DNA of 16,233 nt from Candidatus Thorarchaeota archaeon (lineage in GTDB: Archaea; Asgardarchaeota; Thorarchaeia; Thorarchaeales; Thorarchaeaceae). Below are positions 1-11,544 of this stretch, piece after piece (position 1 is the first letter of the stretch; every line of letters starts with the position of its first letter). The notes beneath the pieces are model-generated. The model searched no databases, had not been told where the DNA came from, and was given only the letters and a program-made list of their open reading frames with translations. The stretch spans positions 1 to 16,233 of the forward strand of contig RDOF01000052.1 in NCBI GenBank assembly GCA_011365025.1, given 5' to 3'. The position numbers and the translations under genes were made by a program.

Positions 1-148
1 CCCAAACCTGCCTAGATGATACTCTATCTTTCGTTTTATGGAAAGGTTTTTATCAAGACAATTTGCCGTCGGAATAGCCCAGGCAGAACTGCTTCCCACT
101 CTAGCATGGCCAAGCGTTACATTCCATAGAAGCCATTATACTACACGA
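1..148. other. Upstream non-coding stretch, no gene recognised
   Basis: I see no convincing coding region on either strand before the tRNA gene. There are two T-rich patches around 28-54 that could be a terminator for a gene outside the window, or a promoter element. Nothing resembling rpoH, the usual archaeal neighbour upstream of rpoB, is present. Confidence 0.4.
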
Positions 149-155
149 CTATATG
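149..155 (+). promoter_or_regulatory. Candidate TATA box for the tRNA-Lys gene
   Basis: The motif CTATATG is centred about 38 bases before the mature tRNA. An archaeal start site about 26 bases downstream would fall near 178 and leave a 5' leader of about 12 bases for RNase P to remove. Another TATA-like string sits at 136-142. This is motif and spacing only. Confidence 0.4.
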
Positions 156-189
156 TCTGGCATGTCACGCTGGCCTGTTATGACGATAG

Positions 190-266
190 GGGCTCGTGGC
201 GCAGCTAGGTAGCGCAGCAGGCTTTTAACCTGATGGCCGCGGGTTCAAATCCCGCCGAGCCCGCCA
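190..266 (+). tRNA. tRNA-Lys (anticodon UUU), CCA encoded
   Basis: A full cloverleaf can be folded by eye. The acceptor stem is GGGCTCG (190-196) with CGAGCCC (256-262). The D stem is GCGC/GCGC (199-202 with 212-215). The anticodon loop is CTTTTAA (222-228) with anticodon TTT at 224-226. The T stem is GCGGG/CCCGC with loop TTCAAAT (244-250). The discriminator base is G263 and CCA follows at 264-266, so the 3' end is genomically encoded. No intron is seen. The outermost anticodon-stem pair (217 with 233) is G opposite A; the other four pairs are Watson-Crick. It decodes AAA and AAG lysine codons. It lies 164 bases upstream of rpoB on the same strand, a place often held by rpoH in archaea. Confidence 0.97.
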
Positions 267-306
267 TATCCCCATCGCCGAGTGGTGTCAATCGGTTTCT
301 GTTCAG

Positions 307-317
307 GCTAAAACATA
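307..317 (+). promoter_or_regulatory. Candidate TATA element for the RNA polymerase operon
   Basis: The string GCTAAAACATA lies in the 164-base gap between the tRNA and rpoB. A start about 26 bases downstream, near 338, would give a leader of about 90 bases. The core CTAAAA is shared with the better supported EF-1alpha promoter at 14167-14175. No SD motif is obvious before rpoB. Weak evidence. Confidence 0.3.
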
Positions 318-430
318 CGGGGCGGCTATTGCAGCAGATGGGTGAGCTCGGATTTCTCTGGGTTCCATGCGTTGGGAAGCGTGTATGTTTGCAGTAGTTC
401 CCCCGTCCTTCAAAATCATGGTGTTGCGAA

Positions 431-3400
431 ATGGCAGCTGGCACAGAAGAAAGGGGCAAGTATTGGACGGTCATCGAGTCCTTCTTCGATCAATTTGGCC
501 TAGTAGGTCAGCATCTGGACTCATTCAACCGGTTTCTTCGAGAAGAGCTTCAACAGGTGGTTGATAGTGTTGCAAGGCTCAATCCGAAGGTCGAAGGCTA
601 CCATGTGGAGCTAGGAAACATCATTGTTGAGGCTCCTTCGGTTCGAGAGGCCGATGGTAGCGAGCATCCTCTATTTCCCAATGAAGCAAGAATTAGAAAC
701 CTGACCTATGCAAGTAAGCTCTACTTGGATATGACACCTGTCCGCAAGGAGGGGTCAATCTCAACAAGAATGGAAACAATGAGGATTTACATTGGCGACA
801 TTCCGATTATGCTAAGGAGCGAGAAGTGTCTCCTGCATGGCATGTCCGATGAAGAACTCATCGAGAAGGGTGAAGATCCGAAGGATCCGGGTGGTTACTT
901 CATAATTAATGGGTCCGAACGCGTTTTGGTTACACAGGAAGACCTTGCACCTAATCGGATTCTCATCGAAGAGGCAAGCAAGAGCTCGAGTTACACGCAT
1001 ATTGGCAAGGTGTTCTCCACGTCCCGAGGATTCCGAGCTCCAGTTACAATAGAGCGAAAACGGAATGGAGAACTACGAGTATCATTCCCCTCTGTGCCAG
1101 GAAAGATACCCCTCGCAATTCTCCTCAAGTCTCTTGGTCTGGAATCCGATAGAGAAATCGTTGATGTCATTTCGGATGATGATGAAATTCGAAACGAGCT
1201 CATTGTCACAATCGAGCAATCAGCTCCGATTAATGCGACCCGCGAAGATGAAGATAGTACGACAAGAGAAAATGCTCTTGACTTCATTGGAAAGCGTGTT
1301 GCTGTCGGACAGACAAAGGAATATCGTCTTGCCCGCGCAGAAAAGGTCCTCGACCGCTATCTTCTGCCGCATATTGGAACTGAGGAGGAGCATCGTCTAC
1401 AGAAGGCTTACTATCTAGGGCAAATGGTGGAACGTCTTCTGGAACTGGTTCTCTTTAAGCGTCAGGCTGATGATAAGGACCACTACGCCAACAAGAGATT
1501 GAAACTATCCGGGGATTTGCTGATGTCCCTCTTCAGGGTAGCACTATACTCACTAACCCGAGACATCAAGTATCAGCTTGAAAGGACCGCAGTTCGTGGT
1601 CGCAAACCAAACATCCGTACGGCTGTTAGAGCGGATGTAATCACCCAGCGTCTAAAGCATGCTTTGGCTACAGGCAATTGGGTTGGCGGCAAGGCTGGAG
1701 TTTCACAGCTGCTTGATCGCACGAATTACATTTCATCACTCTCACACCTTAGAAGGGTCGTTTCTCCACTGTCAAGGTCACAGCCGCATTTCGAGGCACG
1801 AGACCTTCACTCAACACACTGGGGAAAGATATGTCCCAATGAAACTCCTGAAGGTCCAAATTGCGGTCTAGTCAAGAACATTGCAATGATGGCCTACATA
1901 TCAGTAGGTACTGATGAAATTGCTGTAGAGAAAGCACTTCTAAAGGCGGAAGTGGAAAGTATCGAAAAAATACGCGGTAAGCGGGGTACAAAATGGGCCG
2001 ACGTCTTTCTGAATGGTCGTCTCGTTGGTATCCATCCTGCTCCACAAGTACTGGTGAAGACCATCAGACAGAAACGACGCGCTGGGGAAATCGACCACGA
2101 AGTAAATGTTGCATATTATGAGGACACTCATGAAGTACAAGTCAATTGCGATGCAGGCAGAGTGAGACGTCCTCTTATAGTAGTCGAGAATGGGAAGAGC
2201 AGGCTAACTGACGAGCACCTGCGCATGGTCCAAGACGCCGAATGGACATTCAATGATCTGATGCGGAATGGAATCGTCGAGTTCTTGGACGCTGAAGAAG
2301 AAGAGAATACACTAATTGCAATGTACCCCAACGAACTTGGTTCAGCCACTACTCACCTTGAGATTGAACCTTCAACTATACTAGGAATTTCTGCTGCACT
2401 CATTCCGTTTCCAGAACGCAACCAGTCGCCTCGTAACGTATACATGGCAGGAATGGCAAAGCAGTCTGTTGGAGTGCCGGCATCGAATTTCAAGTACCGT
2501 GCAGATACTCGGTCGCACTTCTTCCATTATCCACAGGTGCCACTGGTCAAGACACGTGCCATGGACTCGATAGGATATGAAGAGCGACCTGCCGGACAGA
2601 ATTTTGTTGTTGCGATTCTTTCCTTTGAGGGGTACAATATTGAAGATGCTCTAATTATGAACAAAGCCTCCATTGAGAGAGGTCTGGGCAGAAGCACTTT
2701 CGCCCGAGTTTACGAGAGTGAAGAGCGGAAGTATCCTGGGGGTCAGGAAGATAAATTTGAGATTCCCGACCGCAGTGTTCGTGGATACAGGGCTTCTGAG
2801 TCGTACCGTAATCTGGGAGAGGACGGCATCATCGAAACCGAGGTGGAAGTACAGGGTGGCGACGTGCTCATTGGTAGAACGTCACCGCCTCGATTCTTGG
2901 AGGAGTACTCTGAGTTCGAGATGGCTTCTCCGAACAGACGCGAAACCTCTGTGGCTGTGCGCCACGGGGAGTCTGGTGTTGTGGATAGCGTTATTCTCAC
3001 AGAAACAATTGACGGCAATCGACTTGTAAAAGTCAAGGTCCGTGACCTACGTGTACCAGAACTCGGTGATAAGTACGCATCTCGTCATGGTCAGAAGGGC
3101 GTGATTGGCTATATCGTTCCCCAAGAGGATGTACCTTTCACTGAAAATGGTGTCGTACCTGATTTGATAATCAATCCGCACGCTATCCCAAGCCGAATGA
3201 CCATTGGCCAAATCCTTGAGATGATTGCTGGAAAGGCCGCATGCATGGAAGGCAAACAGCAAGATGCAACACCTTTCTCAGGCGTGTCCGAAGACGAGCT
3301 CTTTGATACCTTGAAGAACCATGGTCTTCAGCACACTGGTCGCGAAGTGATGTATTCGGGTATCACTGGTCGGAAACTTGTCACTGATATTTTCATAGGT

Positions 3401-3802
3401 GTCATCTATTACCAGAAGCTACACCACATGGTTGCCGACAAAATTCATGCACGCGCCCGAGGCCCAGTACAGATTCTCACCCGTCAGCCAACCGAAGGCC
3501 GCGCTCGAGAGGGTGGTCTAAGATTCGGTGAGATGGAGCGAGATGTGCTAATTGGCCATGGTGCTGCAATCCTACTAAAGGGTCGACTCCTTGACGAATC
3601 AGACAAGAGCAATATGCTGGTCTGTGAAGACTGTGGGCTTATTGGCGTCTATGACAGGAACAAGGATCAGTACTACTGCCCAATATGTGGTCCCAACGCG
3701 AAAATCAGTAGCGTTGTTGTTTCTTATGCATTCAAACTCCTGATACAAGAAATGATGTCCCTTGGTCTGGCTGCTAGGCTGCGACTAAAGGAGATGGTCT
3801 AA
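431..3802 (+). CDS. rpoB: DNA-directed RNA polymerase subunit B (Rpo2, unsplit B''+B')
   Basis: This is the second-largest subunit of the archaeal RNA polymerase, forming one wall of the active cleft. At 1123 aa it is the one-piece form, as in Sulfolobus and Thermococcus, and not the B''/B' split of many methanogens. Visible landmarks are the fork-region motif [12 protein letters not shown] near residues 468-479, the catalytic-side block [15 protein letters not shown] near 879-893, and a C-terminal zinc ribbon with C1065, C1068, C1083 and C1086 that packs against the clamp. The ATG at 431 is the only usable start: an in-frame TAG lies at 395-397 with no alternative start between. The N terminus aligns with known archaeal B subunits from the first helix, so the gene is complete. 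It abuts rpoA1 with no spacer, consistent with co-transcription. No intein or frameshift is seen. Confidence 0.99.
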   Translation: MAAGTEERGKYWTVIESFFDQFGLVGQHLDSFNRFLREELQQVVDSVARLNPKVEGYHVELGNIIVEAPSVREADGSEHPLFPNEARIRNLTYASKLYLDMTPVRKEGSISTRMETMRIYIGDIPIMLRSEKCLLHGMSDEELIEKGEDPKDPGGYFIINGSERVLVTQEDLAPNRILIEEASKSSSYTHIGKVFSTSRGFRAPVTIERKRNGELRVSFPSVPGKIPLAILLKSLGLESDREIVDVISDDDEIRNELIVTIEQSAPINATREDEDSTTRENALDFIGKRVAVGQTKEYRLARAEKVLDRYLLPHIGTEEEHRLQKAYYLGQMVERLLELVLFKRQADDKDHYANKRLKLSGDLLMSLFRVALYSLTRDIKYQLERTAVRGRKPNIRTAVRADVITQRLKHALATGNWVGGKAGVSQLLDRTNYISSLSHLRRVVSPLSRSQPHFEARDLHSTHWGKICPNETPEGPNCGLVKNIAMMAYISVGTDEIAVEKALLKAEVESIEKIRGKRGTKWADVFLNGRLVGIHPAPQVLVKTIRQKRRAGEIDHEVNVAYYEDTHEVQVNCDAGRVRRPLIVVENGKSRLTDEHLRMVQDAEWTFNDLMRNGIVEFLDAEEEENTLIAMYPNELGSATTHLEIEPSTILGISAALIPFPERNQSPRNVYMAGMAKQSVGVPASNFKYRADTRSHFFHYPQVPLVKTRAMDSIGYEERPAGQNFVVAILSFEGYNIEDALIMNKASIERGLGRSTFARVYESEERKYPGGQEDKFEIPDRSVRGYRASESYRNLGEDGIIETEVEVQGGDVLIGRTSPPRFLEEYSEFEMASPNRRETSVAVRHGESGVVDSVILTETIDGNRLVKVKVRDLRVPELGDKYASRHGQKGVIGYIVPQEDVPFTENGVVPDLIINPHAIPSRMTIGQILEMIAGKAACMEGKQQDATPFSGVSEDELFDTLKNHGLQHTGREVMYSGITGRKLVTDIFIGVIYYQKLHHMVADKIHARARGPVQILTRQPTEGRAREGGLRFGEMERDVLIGHGAAILLKGRLLDESDKSNMLVCEDCGLIGVYDRNKDQYYCPICGPNAKISSVVVSYAFKLLIQEMMSLGLAARLRLKEMV

Positions 3803-7806
<4,004 letters not shown>

Positions 7807-7907
7807 TATCGCTACCATGGCGGAAACATTAAAACAGGACACCATATGTCGCAGATAGTTCAGCGAATGACATCAAAAAACAGGGAAAAATAACGAGGTC
7901 ATGAGAA

Positions 7908-8201
7908 TTGAGCCTAAACCAACCAATAGCAAGCGCTGTAAGCACTGGAAAGTGCAAGATTGGCGCTAAGTCATCCATAGACTCCTTGAAGACCGGAGTG
8001 GCAAAGGTAGTAGTTGTTGCAGCCAATTGTCCCAAAGATGAGTATGAAGACATTGAGAGATATGCCCAGCTCTCTGGCATAAAGATTCTCAAGTTTGAGG
8101 GCACTTCATGGGACTTGGGAGAGGTGGTTGGTAAGCCTTTCATGGTTTCTGCAATTGCTGTAATCGAACCTGGTGATTCAAAGATTCTCAAGATGCTTTG
8201 A
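7908..8201 (+). CDS. rpl30e: Large ribosomal subunit protein eL30
   Basis: This 97-aa protein is the archaeal/eukaryotic ribosomal protein L30e, an RNA-binding protein of the L7Ae/L30e fold in the 50S subunit. The family pattern is clear: SAVSTGKCKIGAKSSIDSLK, then VVVAANCPKDEYEDIERYA, then FEGTSWDLGEVVGKPF and the terminal VIEPGDSKIL. It begins at TTG (7908), the only start in frame because TGA at 7902-7904 closes the frame upstream. GAGGT at 7895-7899 is 8 bases from that codon. The position between rpoA2 and nusA is the standard archaeal order. Its stop lies 11 bases before the nusA start I prefer. A short ATG frame at 7901 is out of frame and rejected. Confidence 0.95.
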   Translation: MSLNQPIASAVSTGKCKIGAKSSIDSLKTGVAKVVVVAANCPKDEYEDIERYAQLSGIKILKFEGTSWDLGEVVGKPFMVSAIAVIEPGDSKILKML

Positions 8202-8212
8202 GGCGAATTCTC

Positions 8213-8641
8213 TTGGTCAAACTTTCAATGGACGATATGTCCCTTATTGCTACCTTCGAACGTATCACTGGTGCTGCTGCTGTAGACGTGGTTCTCGATG
8301 AGGATGGTGAGAGAATCATCTTTGTGGTGCGTGAGAAACAGTTGGGAAAGGCAATTGGCAAGGGTGGTTCAAACGTTAAGGCAGCTGCTGAAGCCTTTGG
8401 TCGTACCATAGATGTAGTCGAGATTGCTGACACTCCTGAAGAATTTGTCAAGAGTGCCTTAGCCCCTGCTCGCGTCGAAGAGGTCAAAATTATCGTTCAC
8501 AGGGATGGAAATCGCGTTGCATCGGTCACCGTGAAGAGCGAAGACCGAGGCATTGCTATCGGAAAGGATGGACGCAACGTGGCTCGTGCAAGGATTCTGG
8601 CCCGTCGTCATTTTGATCTCAATAATGTCGTTATTGCATAG
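8213..8641 (+). CDS. nusA: Transcription elongation/termination factor NusA, archaeal two-KH form
   Basis: Archaeal NusA consists only of two KH RNA-binding domains and lacks the N-terminal polymerase-binding and S1 domains of bacterial NusA. Both KH loops are visible: GKGG at residues 49-52 and GKDG at 117-120. I chose TTG at 8213, giving 142 aa beginning MVKLSMDDM, which matches the usual archaeal N terminus, with GAGG at 8200-8203 nine bases upstream. A TTG at 8198 would overlap the stop of the eL30 gene, add five residues (MRRIL) and have no ribosome site, so it is less likely but possible. NusA probably acts in elongation or rRNA transcription; its archaeal role is not well defined. The gene ends at TAG, followed by a pyrimidine tract. 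Confidence 0.93.
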   Translation: MVKLSMDDMSLIATFERITGAAAVDVVLDEDGERIIFVVREKQLGKAIGKGGSNVKAAAEAFGRTIDVVEIADTPEEFVKSALAPARVEEVKIIVHRDGNRVASVTVKSEDRGIAIGKDGRNVARARILARRHFDLNNVVIA

Positions 8642-8656
8642 CTCTTTTCCTTCTCT
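8642..8656 (+). terminator. Candidate pyrimidine-rich terminator after nusA
   Basis: Directly after the nusA stop there are 15 consecutive pyrimidines (CTCTTTTCCTTCTCT). Archaeal terminators are mainly U-rich tracts, so this may end the rpoB-nusA transcript. The 157-base gap that follows, holding a promoter candidate and a hairpin, agrees with a transcript boundary here. Confidence 0.4.
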
Positions 8657-8708
8657 AGAAGCCGATAGGCCTTGAATTTCCTATTTGAAAGCTGAGGCAT
8701 TTGATAAT

Positions 8709-8718
8709 CCTTTTAAGG
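8709..8718 (+). promoter_or_regulatory. Candidate promoter for rps12-rps7
   Basis: CCTTTTAAGG contains an A/T core (8711-8716) in the gap before rps12. A start 26 or so bases on falls near 8740, just at the 5' edge of the hairpin at 8743-8770. Support comes from position only. Confidence 0.35.
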
Positions 8719-8742
8719 AAACACGAAGCGGAAGCCGTGGCC

Positions 8743-8770
8743 ACCAACAGTGTACACCATACATGTTGGT
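8743..8770 (+). promoter_or_regulatory. Stem-loop in the rps12 leader
   Basis: ACCAACA (8743-8749) pairs with TGTTGGT (8764-8770). After a single bulged G at 8750, TGTA (8751-8754) pairs with TACA (8760-8763). This makes 11 Watson-Crick pairs around a CACCA loop. It ends 15 bases before the SD motif GAGGT (8786-8790) of rps12. It could be a leader for ribosomal protein feedback control or a 5'-end stabiliser; the function is inference. Confidence 0.6.
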
Positions 8771-8798
8771 CCCATCATCACCAAAGAGGTAAGATATA

Positions 8799-9242
8799 TT
8801 GTCACGTGGAAAGAGTCCACTCGGTGAATTCGCAGCAAGGCCCCTGTCGCGAAAACGCAAGAAGTTTCGCTGGAAGAAATCGTCATACAAGAGCAGGGTC
8901 CTGAAACTCAGGCAGAAGACCGACCCTCTAGAGGGCGCTCCACAGGCTCGTGGCATCGTTTTGGAGAAAGTCGGGGTTGAGAGCAAACAACCCAACTCTG
9001 CTATTCGAAAATGCGTACGAATCCAACTCTCAAAGAATGGCAAGCAGATTACAGCGTTCATCCCCGGTGATGGTGGCTTGAAGTACATTGATGAACATGA
9101 CCAAGTACTTGTCGAGGGTATTGGTGGTGCAATGGGTGGTGCAATGGGAGATCTTCCTGGTGTCAGATGGCAGGTCCGCAAAGTGAACGGAGTATCACTT
9201 GAGTCTCTTATCTACGGCAAGAAGGAGAAGCCGATACGTTAG
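8799..9242 (+). CDS. rps12: Small ribosomal subunit protein uS12
   Basis: This 147-aa protein is the archaeal/eukaryotic-type S12 of the 30S decoding centre, which helps monitor codon-anticodon pairing. The decoding loop [10 protein letters not shown] lies at residues 63-72, and [16 protein letters not shown] plus [16 protein letters not shown] follow in the usual order. The start is TTG at 8799 with GAGGT at 8786-8790, eight bases upstream; the protein begins [14 protein letters not shown] as in other archaea. A 12-base unit is repeated exactly at 9123-9134 and 9135-9146 and encodes GGAM twice, a normal motif for the family. It is followed closely by rps7, the order seen in the bacterial str operon and in archaea. 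A structured leader precedes it. Confidence 0.97.
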   Translation: MSRGKSPLGEFAARPLSRKRKKFRWKKSSYKSRVLKLRQKTDPLEGAPQARGIVLEKVGVESKQPNSAIRKCVRIQLSKNGKQITAFIPGDGGLKYIDEHDQVLVEGIGGAMGGAMGDLPGVRWQVRKVNGVSLESLIYGKKEKPIR

Positions 9243-9251
9243 GTGATTGTG

Positions 9252-9911
9252 ATGGCTGAAGAAGAAAAGACTGAGGTTGCTGAAGAGGTTCCAAGGACTG
9301 AAGAGCCACACGTCACACCTGACCTCCTACTGTTCGGAAAGTGGGACTCGACAAGTGTTGAAATCACCGATATTGGATTGGTAAGATACATCTCACTCAA
9401 GCCCGTTCTTATTCCCCACACTTCCGGACGACATGCGCACAAGCGATTCCATAAGAGCCAGATTCCTATTGTGGAGAGATTTGTCAACAAGCTGCTAAAT
9501 GCAGGCCGAAGGAAGGACAAGAAGACCCGAACGGGAAGGAACGCTGGCAAGAAGAGCCAGGCAATCAGCACACTTCGACGAGTCTTCGAGATGATTGACT
9601 ATCGAACAGGTCTGAATCCCATCCAAGTTCTGGTCACGGCTATTGAAAAGGCTGCACCGGCAGAAGAGACCACTCGTATCTCCTACGGTGGAATGGCATA
9701 TCCCCGCTCCGTGGATGTAGCTCCACAGCGGAGAATCGACCTTGCTCTTCGTTATCTGGCCGTTGGAGCAGTTCGTTCCGCACACAAGAGCGCCAAGTCT
9801 CTTGAGGAATGCCTAGTAGACGAGTTACTTCTTGCCTACAAAGGCGACCCCGCCAGTTTTGCAGTGGCGAGGAAAGAAGAACGAGAACGAGTAGCCCGTT
9901 CTGCAAGGTAA
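9252..9911 (+). CDS. rps7: Small ribosomal subunit protein uS7
   Basis: uS7 nucleates assembly of the 30S head and sits near the E site. The archaeal core is evident: LLFGKWDSTSVEITDIGLVRY, then IPHTSGRHAHKRFHKSQIPIVERFVNKLLN, then GRNAGKKSQAISTLRRVFE, and the basic C terminus. I prefer ATG at 9252 (219 aa): AGGTGA at 9241-9246 lies five bases upstream. In-frame GTG codons at 9243 and 9249 would lengthen it by one to three residues but have poorly placed ribosome sites. The first 20 or so residues are strongly acidic (MAEEEKTEVAEEVPRTEE), an extension before the usual start of the fold. The gene follows rps12 by 9 bases. EF-1alpha would normally come next but is 4.3 kb away. Confidence 0.96.
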   Translation: MAEEEKTEVAEEVPRTEEPHVTPDLLLFGKWDSTSVEITDIGLVRYISLKPVLIPHTSGRHAHKRFHKSQIPIVERFVNKLLNAGRRKDKKTRTGRNAGKKSQAISTLRRVFEMIDYRTGLNPIQVLVTAIEKAAPAEETTRISYGGMAYPRSVDVAPQRRIDLALRYLAVGAVRSAHKSAKSLEECLVDELLLAYKGDPASFAVARKEERERVARSAR

Positions 9912-9980
9912 GCTTCATTCCACAGGCATGAGCTCTGCACATTCTCACTATTTCAGTATAGGCTAGATTTGTGTCTGGTC

Positions 9981-9994
9981 AGAAAGGGATATAG
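9981..9994 (+). promoter_or_regulatory. Candidate promoter of the flavodoxin operon
   Basis: A purine-rich BRE-like AGAAAGG (9981-9987) is followed by GATATAG (9988-9994). A start near 10017 would leave about 8 bases before the ATG at 10025, so the transcript would be nearly leaderless. This agrees with the lack of a good ribosome site there. Confidence 0.4.
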
Positions 9995-10024
9995 TGCAGT
10001 GATATTCTTCAAAAACCGATTAGG

Positions 10025-10558
10025 ATGAACGAGCGTGTCTTAATTTGCTATGGAACACGAAAAGGCACCACTACTGAAATGGCCGAAATGATGGCCACAG
10101 CCATGAAGGAATCGGGTGCTTTGGTTGATGTCGTCAACCTAAAGGATGATAGAATACCAGACCAAGTGGATAATTATGACCTTATCGTGATAGGAAGCGG
10201 AATAATGGCAGGGAACTGGACGAAGCAGCCCCTGGAATTCATCAAGAAGAACATTGATGCATTGAGTCAGAAGAAAGTAGCACTATTTGCAGTCTGCATG
10301 TATGCAGCCAGCAAGAACAAATGTGAAGAAGCACAGGTCAACTTCCTTGACAAGATAGCTCAGGACAACCCTGAACTGAACCCAATATCAACTGCTCTTG
10401 TTCCGGGAAAGATCGATCTCAAACAGCATAACTTTGTTGTTCGAAAACTCCTGAAGAGAATCATCAGCGAAGAACTGCCTCCTGGCGAAGAGATTCCAGA
10501 AGTTGTTGACTACAGGGAGCCAGACAAAGTTCGGGAATGGGCAAAGTCTCTGGTGTAA
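10025..10558 (+). CDS. Flavodoxin-like FMN protein (Flavodoxin_5/HemG-like family)
   Basis: This is a 177-aa single-domain flavodoxin fold. The FMN phosphate loop YGTRKGTTTEMA occupies residues 9-20. The second landmark, DLIVIGSGIMAGNWTKQPLEFIKKN, and then KKVALFAVCMYA, resemble HemG (protoporphyrinogen IX dehydrogenase) more than small electron-carrier flavodoxins. Family members use FMN for electron transfer or menaquinone-linked oxidation. No signal peptide or membrane segment is seen, so it is probably cytosolic or peripheral. No other haem gene lies nearby, so I do not assign the HemG reaction. It is the first gene of a probable operon with the transporter 18 bases downstream. The ATG at 10025 is supported by the fold starting directly with the first beta strand. 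Confidence 0.85.
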   Translation: MNERVLICYGTRKGTTTEMAEMMATAMKESGALVDVVNLKDDRIPDQVDNYDLIVIGSGIMAGNWTKQPLEFIKKNIDALSQKKVALFAVCMYAASKNKCEEAQVNFLDKIAQDNPELNPISTALVPGKIDLKQHNFVVRKLLKRIISEELPPGEEIPEVVDYREPDKVREWAKSLV

Positions 10559-10576
10559 GAGGCAGGCGAGCTAGGT

Positions 10577-11512
10577 ATGTCCCGAGAAGGTCTTGCCTGG
10601 CTTGCAATCATATTCATCACCGCAGTCTGGGCGTCTTCTCTTATCATGGCAAAGATAGTGTTTGCAGAGAACATGACTCCCATAGTATTTGTTGCGTTGA
10701 GATACACAATTGCATGCCCGGTCCTTTCCGTCCCTGTTCTGTTCACAAGAAGACGTTCTAATGCACAGTACCCTGTTGAACTCAACTGGCGTGTGTTACT
10801 TGCTGCGGGGCTTAGTGGCCCTTTCATCTCCCAAGCACTACAGTATCTTGGTCTAAGCATCACGACGGCCAGCGATGCGCTCCTTCTCCTGAACCTAAGT
10901 CCAGTATTTGCAGTTCTTCTCGCCTTACCAATTCTAGATGAACGCATCACAGGAGGCAAGGCAGCTGGTCTATTCTTGGCCACGATGGGTGCAATACTAA
11001 TCGTCATGAATCCAGCTCCAGTCGACCCATTGTTTGATGCGACAAGAGCTTTGGGCGATCTAGTTGTAATCCTTTCTACCTTCTTTTTTGCGGTGAATGG
11101 TATAGCAGGTAAAATTGCAGTCAAAACCATGGATTCGATTTCCGTCACCTTCTACAGCACTCTATTTGCTGTGCCTTTCATATGGCTAACTGCTGCAATT
11201 CTTGAGGATGTGACGGTTATTCTGAGGCTGAGCCTTTTGTCTTGGGCAGTTGTGATTTGGGTGGGTATTGTCAATACCGCACTGGCCTTCATGCTATACT
11301 ATGAATCAATGCGCTACATCGAAGCCTCAAAGGTTCAGATTGCGTTGAACCTCATTGCTGTCTGGGGAGTAGCAATGTCATTCCTTGTACTACACGAGGC
11401 AATTCTTCCTCTTCAGATACTCGGAGGCATCGTAACAATTCTCGGAGTCATTATTACACAAAAAGCAAGAAAGCTTGGCCGAAGAACGGAGCACCCAGAA
11501 GAAATATCATAG
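10577..11512 (+). CDS. EamA-family (drug/metabolite) transporter
   Basis: This is a 311-aa integral membrane protein with about ten hydrophobic helices in two similar halves of five, the normal plan of the drug/metabolite transporter superfamily. The first half ends with ASDALLLLNLSPVFAVLLA then DERITGGKAAGLFLATMGAI. The second half ends with NTALAFMLYYESMRYIEASK, then HEAILPLQILGGIVTILGV, both typical EamA signatures. The C terminus is short and basic. Substrates of this family include amino acids, nucleotide sugars and other small metabolites, usually exported; the substrate here cannot be told. The ATG at 10577 is the only start after the stop of the flavodoxin gene in this frame. The neighbouring amidohydrolase-like zinc enzyme suggests an acylated amino-acid-type compound, but that is speculation. 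Confidence 0.9.
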   Translation: MSREGLAWLAIIFITAVWASSLIMAKIVFAENMTPIVFVALRYTIACPVLSVPVLFTRRRSNAQYPVELNWRVLLAAGLSGPFISQALQYLGLSITTASDALLLLNLSPVFAVLLALPILDERITGGKAAGLFLATMGAILIVMNPAPVDPLFDATRALGDLVVILSTFFFAVNGIAGKIAVKTMDSISVTFYSTLFAVPFIWLTAAILEDVTVILRLSLLSWAVVIWVGIVNTALAFMLYYESMRYIEASKVQIALNLIAVWGVAMSFLVLHEAILPLQILGGIVTILGVIITQKARKLGRRTEHPEEIS

Positions 11513-11544
11513 CGCTTGACCAATAGTTACGTGAGGAATAACCC

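Noticed and set aside
7847..7876. Possible kink-turn for L30e autoregulation before the eL30 gene
   Set aside because: ATGTC and GACAT can pair, but I could not place the tandem G-A pairs and 3-base bulge of a kink-turn, so it is not claimed.
7901..7972. ATG-started short frame overlapping the start of eL30
   Set aside because: It ends after about 22 codons and has no family similarity; the TTG frame at 7908 gives full-length eL30 with a good ribosome site.
9123..9146. Perfect 12-bp tandem repeat inside rps12
   Set aside because: It encodes the [10 protein letters not shown] segment that is normal in archaeal uS12, so it reflects protein sequence and not an insertion.
8681..9181. 166-codon open frame on the - strand over rps12
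   Set aside because: Antisense to rps12 and its leader; composition matches no recognisable protein, and rps12 is certain.
10510..11148. 212-codon open frame on the - strand over the EamA transporter
   Set aside because: It is antisense to a gene with clear family motifs, its translation is low-complexity Ser/Arg/Thr without domain character, and it has no ribosome site or promoter.
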